59,207 nt of DNA from NCBI GenBank assembly GCA_025357875.1, contig JANYLK010000114.1, positions 1 to 59,207 on the forward strand, given 5' to 3'. Below the pieces are notes generated by a model, which worked only from the letters and a program-made list of their open reading frames with translations, was not told the origin of the DNA and did not search any database. Made by a program: the position numbers and the translations under genes. The stretch's first letter is position 1. Each line of letters begins with the position of its first letter. Origin of the DNA: Granulicella sp. GTDB lineage: Bacteria; Acidobacteriota; Terriglobia; Terriglobales; Acidobacteriaceae. Shown one piece after another: positions 38,475 to 48,614 of the stretch.

Positions 38475-41400
38475 TCATCTGATTCCTTCGGTGGTTGCCA
38501 TAGCAGCCCGAGACAGATGGTGCGACATCATGCTGTCGGGAAGCAAAAAAACCTGAGTGAATGCTTCCCTGGCCTGAAGGTCATGATGCAGCGCTGTCTG
38601 GATTGTTGCGATGTTGTACCACCACCACCCGGTATACGAGCTAGTGTCCTTTAGCCGTTCCGCAGTGATTAACGATGATTGCAGCTTCTGCAGTTGTTGC
38701 ACAACATCCGGGGTGCCCAGCAAAGTCTCCGCCTTGACTGCCCACGCGGCATCACTCCTGTTCTTGCTCGAGGACGCCTTATACAGAAGTTGCTCGGACA
38801 TTTGGGGGTGCCCGCATGCCCTTGCAATCGCAGCCATTCTCACGTGCGCTTGAGAAACAGCACCATTCAACTCCAGACCTGGGTAGTCGGCAGCAAGAAA
38901 CCGCATCGCATCTGAACATTTTTCAGATGTTGCTTCGGCCTCAGCCTCCATGAGTTTTATTTCAAAAAGAACCTGTGTGGCACTGACACCGCCCTCTTCA
39001 CTCGGAAAGAAGCGACCCTTGAACATCCCCAACGCCTCTTTGTACTGACCTGCCTCAGCGCGGGTCAGAGCAAGCTGATACACGAGGCTCGCTGGCATCA
39101 TGGAGAGCGATGCTTCCGCAGTTGAGGATGGATATCGTCCAAGCGCCTCGGCGCGCTGTTTCGCAGAAATGCTTCTGAGGCTCATCGCTTCATCGAGACC
39201 CACGTAAATATCGGGATTGGCTGGATCGTTTTCAGCACCTTCCCGAAAAAACTTTAGCGCCTGCTCCGAATCCCCCCTGATCCTTAGCCACGCTTTGCCC
39301 ATATCGGCGTCAAGAACCGGTAACTTTGGGTTAAGGTGTTTTGCGGCAGTCCAGTGCTCCAGTCCCAGGTCGTAAAGACCCTTGGAAAACAGCAACGTCC
39401 CAAGTAAATAATGAGCTATACCATCCCTATCGTTAGTCGCCACTGCAGCACCCAGCACGACTTGATCCATCGACGAGGACGGGAACACCAGACTTGGCGA
39501 AAGCCGTCCCGCGGCCTGCCAATTTGATGGCGCATCTTTACCGAGCTCTGCCTTGCAATACGCGGCGTAGTAGTGAACCAGCGGATTGTTCTGCGGCAGT
39601 ACCGAATCAGGTTCGCTTTGATCCAGTGGCGCTTGCGGATATGTTGGCTCTAGCACGGTAAGAGCTTTTTGATATAACCCAAGGTCCATATACTCAGTGG
39701 CGACTCTCAGAATACGATATGGATCAGCGGACAAATGAGAGAGATCCGGTGTGCCTGCTTCCTCTTTTAGGAAGTCGCTCAGCGGGTTTATTTTCAAATC
39801 AAGGCCCATAAGCTTATCGGCCTGAGCAGTATCTCCATTTGCTCGAATGATGGCTTCCAGTTGCTCGCCGGTGCGAATATCTAAAGGATCAGCGTCTGCC
39901 GCGTCTTGCATGAACACGCGCGCGGAACTAAGTTTTCCTTGCCGCGCTAGAAGTTCGCCAATTCGCGCTGCCGCCCTCCCGTGAAATGCTGCCTGCCGAT
40001 AAGCAATCTCGTAAGCCGTCTGTGCTTCTCGTCTCCGCCCAAGACCGTCCTCAGCGATTCCCAGGTAGTAGGCGATCTCAGCATTTGCCGTATCTCGCTT
40101 TTGCACTGCCTGTAGGAATTCCTCTGCCTCTGAATAGCGTTGCAGGGACACTGCCAAACGTCCTGCGGCCATTTGCAAAGTCAAACTTGCAGAATACTTA
40201 GATAGCCCGGCTTTGTAGGTCTCCAAAGCCAAGAGGATCTTCCCGTTCAACTCTTGGTCTGTACCAAGCTTAAGCCAGTCACTTTCCGTTCTGTTCTCTG
40301 CGGCGGGAGTGTCATATATCTCCTGAGGACCAACTTTGACCGTCGATTCCGGATCCCAATCATACTTGCTGTCGGTGTGGATCAACAGTATGTTTCCCTT
40401 ATTATCTCTCAGCTCAAACGTTACTTTCGCTGCGGCGTCTGCCACCGTCACCGAGTGGGACCACATTTTTTCTGGGCTCAGGTTGATAGTTTCATCTGAG
40501 AGAATCTGCTTGCCTAGAAGTAACCGAATTTGCGCACCCGGAATACGTTCATTCACATTCAGCGCTGTAGATATGCTGGAACCAGCCGCATGAAAGAAAA
40601 CAACCCCTATTCTGTTCGCACGCGAGATGCCGCCGATACCACGCACCGGCATCCAGTATTCGCTGAATCGAATTGTCTGGCCGGGATCAAGAAAAGCATA
40701 CGTTTCCTGATTGCGAAAGAGGCCAGCCTGCACCTCAACGTAAGCGCTGTCATTATCAGAAAGAGCCTTACGCCATCCTCGCCCTTCTGTATCGGCTCCC
40801 CAGGACCATATCTTTTTGGCGGGTAATTCGCTGTATTCGGCGTAATGCACTGTTCCGGCTTGTGTCTTTGGATTCCATATGCCCATAAATGGCTCACGGC
40901 TTCCGTGCACGAAAAATGAAACCGGGCCATCTTGCTGCTCCTTGATGATGCTGGAGTTGCTCCCATCTGACGAATTAGGCCAAGGGCGCACTTCAGTAAA
41001 ACCGTGCGAAGCGGCGAACTTCATCGGGTATTCAATATGTGAATCATCCCAAACCTGGATGCCGGCGTTGTTCCACCAATAGTAGCGATGGCGCACATCA
41101 CTGCGGTTGTAAAGTGTCACCCGTTCTTCGAGCAGAGTCGAACCCGGCCGAAGAATCAACTCAACTCCCCACTGCATACCGTATACGCGATCGATATTGC
41201 CTACCGAAACCGACGCACTGCCGTCAGCAGATGTTGCGAAAGCGAAGTCGACAGGCGACATGGAAACCCAATTATGAGAGACCGGAAAATTGAACTCGAT
41301 GCCGAACGCAGCCCATGCCCCGCGATAGCCTATTTGCGCCTTCTTGATTGACGGATTCGCGTAAAACATCGACTGGCCGCTGACCTTATCGATGCACGTA

Positions 41401-41774
41401 TACAGATGTCCACCGATGTCGGGGAGCACAGTACACTTTAGATATTCGTTCTCAAGGAATACCGCTCGCCAGACATGTTCCTGCTTCTGCCCGGTTAGCT
41501 CCTTACGGAGCGTGTAGGGATAGCTGAATTGGGTGGTGGAATAAGTATCGAACGGTGGATTGGGGTCTGGCTTGCCTTCCTGATAGGTTGGCAGCGTCAT
41601 CGTGCCTTGCCACACCCTCACTTGTGCTGGTACTGACCCAAATGCCATTGCCAAGACGACCATCAGCATAACGACATAAACGGAAAATGTCGTTACAGAC
41701 CTCGTTTCTGCGTCTTCAGAACAGGGACCCGTCACAAGGTTTAGAGGTGACGCGCAAAAAGCTTTGATGGTCAT
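38475..41774 (-). CDS. DUF5107-TPR protein
   Basis: A 1099-aa exported or anchored protein with a hydrophobic segment at about 31-50 (SVYVVMLMVVLAMAFGSVPA). Residues about 52-400 form the DUF5107 domain (VRVWQGTMTLPTYQEGKPDP, then VLPDIGGHLYTCIDK and FGIEFNFPVSHNW), a galactose-mutarotase-like sandwich. The rest is tetratricopeptide repeats (NAEIAYYLGIAEDGLGRRRE and similar). Such proteins occur in carbohydrate loci with unknown activity; the mutarotase-like fold suggests sugar binding. GGAG lies 6 bases before the ATG. It follows the GH74-like gene by about 220 bases on the same strand and may share its transcript or use a promoter near the AACGAAAGTA motif. Confidence 0.85.
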   Translation of the reverse strand: MTIKAFCASPLNLVTGPCSEDAETRSVTTFSVYVVMLMVVLAMAFGSVPAQVRVWQGTMTLPTYQEGKPDPNPPFDTYSTTQFSYPYTLRKELTGQKQEHVWRAVFLENEYLKCTVLPDIGGHLYTCIDKVSGQSMFYANPSIKKAQIGYRGAWAAFGIEFNFPVSHNWVSMSPVDFAFATSADGSASVSVGNIDRVYGMQWGVELILRPGSTLLEERVTLYNRSDVRHRYYWWNNAGIQVWDDSHIEYPMKFAASHGFTEVRPWPNSSDGSNSSIIKEQQDGPVSFFVHGSREPFMGIWNPKTQAGTVHYAEYSELPAKKIWSWGADTEGRGWRKALSDNDSAYVEVQAGLFRNQETYAFLDPGQTIRFSEYWMPVRGIGGISRANRIGVVFFHAAGSSISTALNVNERIPGAQIRLLLGKQILSDETINLSPEKMWSHSVTVADAAAKVTFELRDNKGNILLIHTDSKYDWDPESTVKVGPQEIYDTPAAENRTESDWLKLGTDQELNGKILLALETYKAGLSKYSASLTLQMAAGRLAVSLQRYSEAEEFLQAVQKRDTANAEIAYYLGIAEDGLGRRREAQTAYEIAYRQAAFHGRAAARIGELLARQGKLSSARVFMQDAADADPLDIRTGEQLEAIIRANGDTAQADKLMGLDLKINPLSDFLKEEAGTPDLSHLSADPYRILRVATEYMDLGLYQKALTVLEPTYPQAPLDQSEPDSVLPQNNPLVHYYAAYCKAELGKDAPSNWQAAGRLSPSLVFPSSSMDQVVLGAAVATNDRDGIAHYLLGTLLFSKGLYDLGLEHWTAAKHLNPKLPVLDADMGKAWLRIRGDSEQALKFFREGAENDPANPDIYVGLDEAMSLRSISAKQRAEALGRYPSSTAEASLSMMPASLVYQLALTRAEAGQYKEALGMFKGRFFPSEEGGVSATQVLFEIKLMEAEAEATSEKCSDAMRFLAADYPGLELNGAVSQAHVRMAAIARACGHPQMSEQLLYKASSSKNRSDAAWAVKAETLLGTPDVVQQLQKLQSSLITAERLKDTSSYTGWWWYNIATIQTALHHDLQAREAFTQVFLLPDSMMSHHLSRAAMATTEGIR

Positions 41775-41828
41775 ATTTACTCCAACATTCGCCGTTCAAA
41801 TGATCTAAAACATTATGAAACAGTATAG

Positions 41829-41838
41829 AACGAAAGTA
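41829..41838. promoter_or_regulatory. Candidate AgaR-like half-site AACGAAAGTA
   Basis: AACGAAAGTA lies 55 bases upstream of the DUF5107-TPR start and is identical to 35829-35838. The surrounding 60 bases are AT-rich, consistent with a promoter for this gene. Confidence 0.45.
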
Positions 41839-41993
41839 CTATTTATTCTTACGTTTGGGCAAGCTCACATGTATAGAGTCCCCAAATTCTTTTGCTTTTC
41901 CTAACGCTCATTGCTTAGAGAAGACGGGCTTATGGGCTAACTAGTTTTTGCGAAATCCAGGGTTGTGGAAGCCGTGCCTGACCACGACTCTCT

Positions 41994-44270
41994 TCAATGA
42001 CCGAGCTGCATCTCGGGAGTCGCAATGTCGGTATGACCACTATCGCCGGCGGATAATCCATGCCATACCCCGCCGCCGAAGGTAGTGATGTAAACCATCT
42101 TCGGGTCTTCCAAATCAGGCATCACTCTTTGAGCCCACTTGAAGTTGAATCCGGGGATGCGGGTCCAGTGTTCCCCACCGTCGCTCGAACGCCAGGCCGA
42201 GGATTGAAAGCCTGCAGCGTATAAAATTTTGGAGTTTCGCGGATCGATGGTTACATCGTAGATATGTTGGTCGCGGTCGAGAACTGTTTTCCAGCTTTTG
42301 CCGCCGTTGGACGAAACATAGATTCCCCCGCCAGTTCCATTCAATCCGGTCGCCCTGCCCCATGCCGCGAGGTACAGGCGCTTCGGATCATGGGGGTCGA
42401 TCGCCAGACCATTCGGGCCATTAGTCTCAGCTGGCAGGTTCACCGGCGTCCAGGATTCCGCGCCGTCTGTAGATTTGTAAATAGCTCCATCTCCGCTCGT
42501 GCCAATGCTCCCGTTCTCGCTACGGCGGGCAATCACTACGTAAAGGGCTCCATCTCCGGCGCGCGCAAGCCGCCAGGCAAGCGGCTCATTTTGGGAGATG
42601 CCAGCGTTCTTCAAGCTCCATGTGACACCATCGTCTGTACTCTTGTAGATACCACGCCCCATGGCGGCAACCAAAAGTGTTCTCTTGCCCACGGGGCTCG
42701 AAGGATCAAGCAGGATATGCGTGGGGGCAGTTTCTGGCATCCCGGCATTTGAAGTTTTCCATGTCCGCCCACCATCTGAGCTTACGCAGACGCCACCCTG
42801 GTACGTCGACACCGAGACCTTCCGCCACATCTTTGGCCGGGGTAGGTCATGCGTCCCGCTCATCACGCCCCACATCTTACCTGGCATGTCCGGATCGAAC
42901 GTTACCCAATATGTTGTGTTGGTCCATGGCTTCGGAACCCCAGTCAGTGATCGAGTCCAGGAGCGGCCTTGGTCTTCGCTACGAAACAGGCCGACGTCCG
43001 TCGTTGGGATAAAACGACGACTCGCATTGAATGGATCCACTAGATAGCCGTAGGCGTTTGTCACATCGAGACCAGTACTGGCCCATGCTCCCCCCGGAAT
43101 CTTCTTCGAATAACTTGAGTGCCAACTTGCTCCGCCATCAGCCGTCACCATCGTGCGGCCAAAGTCCGTGCCGTAGCACAAATCTGGGTCTTGCTCCGCA
43201 ACTCCAAGCCCCAGCGGATTTTCGCTCCATTCTGGTCCCAACTGCTCAGCAATCCACGCATCGTGGACGTTCGGTGCAGACGTCTTGTCCTCTTTCCAGA
43301 CGAGCGTCCAGGTTCTACCACCGTCTCGAGTTCGCGCTACACCCATCCACTTATGCCCATCAACTTCAAGGTTGCTGTAAGAAGCGTAGGCCGATTCAGG
43401 GTGGTTCAAACTGGTCGCTATGGCACGTACCCGGGCACCCTTACCAGGTAGAGGCGAGGCAATCCAAGTGGCCGCCCCATCTCTTGATAAAAATATTCCC
43501 GATTCTGACGTGGCATAGATGACTGCTCCTTGAGCAGCCGAGAACCCCGCGCTGATATCAGTAAAGGCGATACCCCTTGGCCCAGGTCGATTCTGCCACT
43601 CACCCTGGTGTCGCAGCGTGATGACCTGCTTTCCAACTACGTAAAGATCGCGATGACTCTTGTCGGAGTACGGATCGATCCAGACCTTCCGCGGAGCCTC
43701 CGGCAGATCAGTCGCCTTTGCCCAACTGTCGCCATCATCGGTAGAGATAAACAGAGCGGCCCTGCCATCCTTGATGGATCCCGCGACCAGGGAGTGCGAG
43801 TTCGCAGGATCAATCGCCATTGCGACGATCTCCCCCATTGGGTTGGGATCGGAGAGGATGACCTCGTCGGCATGATCAGAGTTCATGCGAACCCCATGGA
43901 CCGTGGAGGGTTTTGGCCAGACTAGCCTCCAGGAGTCACCGTCGTCGGTACTGCGCCACAAACCTTTGTTGGCGGCATAGATAACGCGCGGCCGCGATGG
44001 ATCGAAAGCAAAGAACTGGATTGTGCCTCGCAGGTTAAACATTCGCCACGATTTGCCGCCGTCGTGGGTGATGTAAGAGCCTGTCATGTCGCAAGAAACC
44101 AGCACTTCGCTGGCATCGTGTGGACTGATGGTCGCGTTAAACATTGCGCCGCCGCCGCCGGGGCCAACCACGCTGAACTGACTCGCTCGTGCCTTAGAGG
44201 TAAATGTGTAGATCAGAATTGCCAATGCAACGCGGGTTGCTATTTGTGTGCGTATATTTTGCTTTCGCAT
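41994..44270 (-). CDS. GH74-like beta-propeller glycosidase
   Basis: A 758-aa secreted protein with an N-terminal signal (VALAILIYTFTSKARA). It contains many Asp-box/BNR turns (THDGGKSW, STDDGDSW, SRDGAATW, SSDGGRTWK, KSTDGAESW, SSNGGKSW, SSDGGEHW), which mark a tandem seven-bladed propeller like GH74 xyloglucanases and sialidase-fold enzymes. The early VGPGGGGAMFNATISP and CDMTGSYITHDGGKSW segments resemble GH74 catalytic-region wording (TDVGG-YRSDDGG). The start at 44270 is preferred over an in-frame extension to 44348; the ribosome binding site is weak. It is divergent from receptor two. An exact endo-glucanase role is not proven. Confidence 0.75.
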   Translation of the reverse strand: MRKQNIRTQIATRVALAILIYTFTSKARASQFSVVGPGGGGAMFNATISPHDASEVLVSCDMTGSYITHDGGKSWRMFNLRGTIQFFAFDPSRPRVIYAANKGLWRSTDDGDSWRLVWPKPSTVHGVRMNSDHADEVILSDPNPMGEIVAMAIDPANSHSLVAGSIKDGRAALFISTDDGDSWAKATDLPEAPRKVWIDPYSDKSHRDLYVVGKQVITLRHQGEWQNRPGPRGIAFTDISAGFSAAQGAVIYATSESGIFLSRDGAATWIASPLPGKGARVRAIATSLNHPESAYASYSNLEVDGHKWMGVARTRDGGRTWTLVWKEDKTSAPNVHDAWIAEQLGPEWSENPLGLGVAEQDPDLCYGTDFGRTMVTADGGASWHSSYSKKIPGGAWASTGLDVTNAYGYLVDPFNASRRFIPTTDVGLFRSEDQGRSWTRSLTGVPKPWTNTTYWVTFDPDMPGKMWGVMSGTHDLPRPKMWRKVSVSTYQGGVCVSSDGGRTWKTSNAGMPETAPTHILLDPSSPVGKRTLLVAAMGRGIYKSTDDGVTWSLKNAGISQNEPLAWRLARAGDGALYVVIARRSENGSIGTSGDGAIYKSTDGAESWTPVNLPAETNGPNGLAIDPHDPKRLYLAAWGRATGLNGTGGGIYVSSNGGKSWKTVLDRDQHIYDVTIDPRNSKILYAAGFQSSAWRSSDGGEHWTRIPGFNFKWAQRVMPDLEDPKMVYITTFGGGVWHGLSAGDSGHTDIATPEMQLGH

Positions 44271-44608
44271 GTGAATTCGTTTCTTTTCCGTGGTTTCAAT
44301 TATCGTCAAAGAATACACCTTGTGGAATTTACCCATCAGAGTGGGCACAAAACCAACAAACCCGCCCTAATCGCCAATCGTAGGCATTTCCACCAGTATT
44401 TAAAAACGTACAAATCGGTCTAGCTAAAGGCTTTCTATTTAGAAAAAAAATTACGGCGAACCAACAACTCCAGTGTTTACCCCCCCCGCAATCTCATCAC
44501 TGGTTGCGTATTATTGCTTTATGTTGTCATAATGTTTGCTTTAAGTTCGTTAGATGTGTTACTCCATGTATTCGGCTAATTAAACTTGGAAACAAGAGGT
44601 ACCAACAA
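44271..44608. other. Divergent promoter region of GH74-like and receptor two
   Basis: AT-rich, with AAAAACGTACAAAT near 44402 and CTTTCTATTTAG near 44431, both loosely like the AAACGA/CTTTC word family. It also has a run of eight C near 44480. Reading frame runs in from the receptor side, but AGAGG before 44609 marks the real start. Confidence 0.4.
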
Positions 44609-47600
44609 ATGACCACACGAAGCCTCATGTCGCTGCTTGTCGCCGTCACCCTCACACTCGGAACCAGCACCGCGCGCCTTTTCGCGCAGGGAACCGACCT
44701 CGGCACAATTCGTGGTACCGTCACCGACTCGAGTGGGGCGGTCATTGCCCACGCGCAAGTCGACATTACCGACCAGGCAACGAACACGGTCTTTCACTAC
44801 ACCACCAATTCCCGCGGCGACTTTGAAGCCAGTGCGCTCCAAGCTGGCTTATACAAAGCGACTGTCAGAGCACCTGGTTTCGGTACCAGTGTCATCAATG
44901 GAATCGCACTCGCCGGCACGGAAACGGTCGCCGCAAATGCGGTCATGCATGCTTCCGCCGATTTGAGCGTCGTGGTAACCTCTGCGGCCCCGACCATCAA
45001 CACTGAGAATCAAACAATAAGTGAAACGCTGGCACCCAGGGCGGTTATTGAACTGCCCCGTGACAGCCGTGACGTCTATCAGTTCCTCTACGTCAATCCA
45101 AATATCACCCAGGGTGCAGAACCCGGCACGTTCAAATTCATTGGGGGGCAGAGTTACGGCGCCAGCTTCTCCGTAGATGGTCAACGCGCCAACGGCGGCA
45201 TTTTTGGACAAGCCACCCAAAGCCAACCGTCGCTCGAGTCTGTTGGCGAGTTAAACGTTCTATCCAACAGCTTCAGCGCTGAGTATGCAGGCATTGCGAA
45301 CATTCGCGTAAACACAAAGCGCGGCGGCGACCAGTATCATGGCTCGCTTTTCTACAACAACAGCAACTCTGCCCTGAGCGCCTGGAAACTCGCAGACAAA
45401 GCAAACCTCGCCGCCTTTGCTCCCACGCCATTTCTATCCAAATACTCCAAGTCGCGTTTCAATGTCACTGACGCGGGCGGCTCATTTGGCGGTCCCGTCG
45501 CCACGCTGAAGCACACTTGGGTCTTTCTCGCCTACGAACACAATTGGTCGGTCAATCCGATCGCCATCTCCAACCAAACTGGCGTACCTCATCCTAGTTT
45601 GTGGGGAGGCGATTTTTCGCAGGTCAGCGATTCGGCGAAGCCCAGCGTACCTTCCAGTGTTGTGCTGACCTCTGGGGAAATTGCGACCAATACGGTGGGA
45701 GGCCTGGGTAAAAAGTTCATCGTTATTCCGCAGCGCCTTTTGAATCCTGTTACCGCAAAGTTGATCAGTCTCTACTATCCGCAAATCGGCTTAAGTGCTC
45801 CAATCAATCCTGCAAATGGACGAATACCTAGTTATTCCACCTCGGTAAAGGGATCGAATGGACAAAATCTAGGTGATTTCAGGATCGATCATGACATTAA
45901 TGATAGCAACCGTCTTTTCGGTGTCTACCACGGCTCTTCACAAAATACCGCCTCCAGTCCCGTGTCATCGTTCTATACCGGCTTGGGGCTGCTACAGAAC
46001 GATCGGCTCAACTCCGCTATGTCGCTTTCGTATACTCACGTTTTTTCACAGCATTTGGTGAATGAGGCTCGCGGCGGCTACAACCGGCAGAATTTTTATA
46101 CGCACAGCAATACCACGGTGCAGAGCTTCCTCAGTGGCATTGGTTTTTCAGCGGCGGATATCACTGCTTACGGCGCTGTTGTCGGCCCCGGAGAACTCGC
46201 TGTTCACGGCAATCCCTCCATCAGCTTTGGCGGCAGCGGCTTCACCCCAATCGGCAGTGGAGGCCGCAGCTCCGACCGCAATCTTAACCAGAATCTCATT
46301 ACGTTCGGTGATACTGTCACGTGGTCGCTGGGCCGGCACAATATCAAAATTGGTGCGGACTTCGTGCGAAATCAGGCGGTAGATGGATTCGCTGCAAGTC
46401 GTGGAAAGCCTCTGGGCAGCTTGTCCTACGCGGGAAGCGGAACCACTCCATTTGGAAACTTCCTCCTCGGCCTGGCACCCAAATCTGTGACCTACGTCGG
46501 CCTCCCCCGCCCCGCGATGGATGTCTTCAATTGGGAAAATGGCTACTACATTCAGGATGATTTCCGGGTCAACCCGAGGCTTACCCTTAACCTAGGTATG
46601 CGTTACGACACACTCGGTCCTTACACGGAGAAGAACGACCTCCTTGCAAATTTCGATCCTAACTACTCCAACGCCAGTACCGGCCAGTTGGGTCGATTCG
46701 TAATTCCGTCGACTAAGGCAATCCCGTATCTTTCGCCCGGACTGCTGGCGTTCGGTATAGTTACCGCTGCGGACTCCGGTCTCGGCGTCGGCCGTGGTCT
46801 GGTTCGGCCTGACCGCTCTGACGTAGGTCCACGCGTCGGCGCTGCTTTCCGCCTCACCGACAAGAATGTAATACGTGGCGGATTCGGTCTTTACTACACC
46901 ACCTCATCGGCACACATCTACCGTGATCCGCTCGCGACCAATCCCTTTAGCCAGGCAGTCACGAAGCGAAATGGTGTGGGAGCGCCGCCCATTGGAGGCT
47001 TTCCAGTCGGTGGCGAGACGACCGGTGTAGCTCCCATTACCGGCGGCGTTGTCTCGGGCTTTGGCAACACGCCATCCGCAAATTACGTGCCCGTCGATCT
47101 AAAAAATCCTCGGATGTACCAGTGGAATGCGACCTTTGAGCAGGAGCTTCCTCAACGCCTCACCGCTAGGCTCTCCTACATCGGAGCCCATCAGACAGGT
47201 CAGATCGTCGGTGTTGATCTTGACATGATCCCACCCAGCAACGCCCCCTTGGGAACCTCGACAGGTGACGGCGTAACTCCCTGCGACCCGGTCAACAACG
47301 GCGACTGCAACTACTCGGACGCTGATAATGCCAAGATCAAGTTTCCGCTCCTCGGAGACTTTGTCACCGGCTTCAAGAACTTTGGCCACAGCGCTACAAC
47401 GTCATTCCAGGCCCAAATCGAACGGCACGCAACTTCCTTTACGTTCAGCCTCGCCTACACCTATCTGGATCAGAAGTCGTCTGGCATTGACAATGGCTCG
47501 GACAGCCTTGGTGGCGGCGCTTACAACCCCTTCCAACCTAATAGCGACTACACCACGGATAGTTTTACCTCGCGGCACCGGTTCGTCGCCTACGGTATCT

Positions 47601-48304
47601 ACGACCTTCCATTTGGACGTAACCAGCGGTTCGGATCGTTTTCCTCCAAACTGGTAGATGCGGTGATTGGTGGATGGCAGGGGTCCTTCAACATGTTCGC
47701 CAAGACCGGTATCGGCATTACCCCCTATTGGCAATGCGATGACTGCGATCCGATTGAGCCTGGTAATATCGCCTCCGGAGCGGTGGGTGCCGTTGGCAAC
47801 TTCGATAACAGTACCTTTCGCCCTTCAAAGATTGGCAATTATCAGCAGGGAGTGGCGAAAGGGTTCCAGTGGAACCCCAACGCCTTCACCGTGCCAAGTA
47901 TAGGTGCCGACCTATTCACCAACGCCGCCTCTGTTAAGCGCAATGCTCTTATTGGGCCTGGAACTTACGGCGTGAATCTCGGCATCCATAAAAACTTCCA
48001 CATCAACGATCGCATGGGCCTGCAGATAGGCGCCGACATCGACAACCTTCTTAATCACCCCATGCTCTCCCCCGACGAAAATGCCGCGGGGGGAACGTTC
48101 GCTCAACTAGGAGACTTCAACCTGGAGGTCGACCAGTCGACGCCAGCACCGGGCAAGCAGCCGGCTTTGCTGCCGATCTCGACCGATCCAACGTCAGGAA
48201 ATTTCAACATCAATCCCAACTTTGGGAAGTTGAACCAGAGCTTTTCGCAAGAGGGTGTCGCCGGTAACCGTACTATTCGATTGAAGGGTCGATTCACCTT
48301 TTAG
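44609..48304 (+). CDS. TonB-dependent receptor, Oar-like (second)
   Basis: This 1231-aa outer-membrane receptor has a signal peptide (LMSLLVAVTLTLGTSTARLFAQ) and an N-terminal carboxypeptidase-regulatory-like domain (TIRGTVTDSSGAVIAHAQVDI). The plug follows (ASFSVDGQRANGG), then a long barrel ending RLKGRFTF with the aromatic C-terminus. It is larger than the receptor at 6877 and only family-level similar. Likely cargo is the oligosaccharide released by the GH74-like or lyase proteins encoded next to it. AGAGG lies 9 bases before the ATG. A strong terminator follows. An in-frame upstream extension to 44504 lacks a signal peptide and is rejected. Confidence 0.92.
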   Translation: MTTRSLMSLLVAVTLTLGTSTARLFAQGTDLGTIRGTVTDSSGAVIAHAQVDITDQATNTVFHYTTNSRGDFEASALQAGLYKATVRAPGFGTSVINGIALAGTETVAANAVMHASADLSVVVTSAAPTINTENQTISETLAPRAVIELPRDSRDVYQFLYVNPNITQGAEPGTFKFIGGQSYGASFSVDGQRANGGIFGQATQSQPSLESVGELNVLSNSFSAEYAGIANIRVNTKRGGDQYHGSLFYNNSNSALSAWKLADKANLAAFAPTPFLSKYSKSRFNVTDAGGSFGGPVATLKHTWVFLAYEHNWSVNPIAISNQTGVPHPSLWGGDFSQVSDSAKPSVPSSVVLTSGEIATNTVGGLGKKFIVIPQRLLNPVTAKLISLYYPQIGLSAPINPANGRIPSYSTSVKGSNGQNLGDFRIDHDINDSNRLFGVYHGSSQNTASSPVSSFYTGLGLLQNDRLNSAMSLSYTHVFSQHLVNEARGGYNRQNFYTHSNTTVQSFLSGIGFSAADITAYGAVVGPGELAVHGNPSISFGGSGFTPIGSGGRSSDRNLNQNLITFGDTVTWSLGRHNIKIGADFVRNQAVDGFAASRGKPLGSLSYAGSGTTPFGNFLLGLAPKSVTYVGLPRPAMDVFNWENGYYIQDDFRVNPRLTLNLGMRYDTLGPYTEKNDLLANFDPNYSNASTGQLGRFVIPSTKAIPYLSPGLLAFGIVTAADSGLGVGRGLVRPDRSDVGPRVGAAFRLTDKNVIRGGFGLYYTTSSAHIYRDPLATNPFSQAVTKRNGVGAPPIGGFPVGGETTGVAPITGGVVSGFGNTPSANYVPVDLKNPRMYQWNATFEQELPQRLTARLSYIGAHQTGQIVGVDLDMIPPSNAPLGTSTGDGVTPCDPVNNGDCNYSDADNAKIKFPLLGDFVTGFKNFGHSATTSFQAQIERHATSFTFSLAYTYLDQKSSGIDNGSDSLGGGAYNPFQPNSDYTTDSFTSRHRFVAYGIYDLPFGRNQRFGSFSSKLVDAVIGGWQGSFNMFAKTGIGITPYWQCDDCDPIEPGNIASGAVGAVGNFDNSTFRPSKIGNYQQGVAKGFQWNPNAFTVPSIGADLFTNAASVKRNALIGPGTYGVNLGIHKNFHINDRMGLQIGADIDNLLNHPMLSPDENAAGGTFAQLGDFNLEVDQSTPAPGKQPALLPISTDPTSGNFNINPNFGKLNQSFSQEGVAGNRTIRLKGRFTF

Positions 48305-48322
48305 CGGTACTAGTGTTCAACC

Positions 48323-48360
48323 GTGAGGCAGTCCTAATATTCGGACTGCCTCACATCTTT
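48323..48360 (+). terminator. Strong hairpin after receptor two
   Basis: GTGAGGCAGTCC and GGACTGCCTCAC form a perfect 12-bp stem with an 8-base loop, 18 bases after the receptor stop, followed by ATCTTTG. It would end the receptor transcript. Confidence 0.85.
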
Positions 48361-48614
48361 GTCCGCGCTGAAGAACCCTTCACAGCGGATTCTTATCGGA
48401 CGGCATGTCGCCCCGAAATCCATTGGGCTCCATTGCTTTAGAGAAAAGCATCGTGGCGGAATACTCTTCAGATCTCAATTGGGTTTGCTCAATACATCAC
48501 ATTCCCTGTTCTTTCTGGCTAATCAAGGAGATTGGGTGACGATTTCGAATGGGCGGGTATGCTCTTCGCAGCCGGGGCTGTTATGGAAGGGGCGAACTCA
48601 CGGTCTTGAATGGT

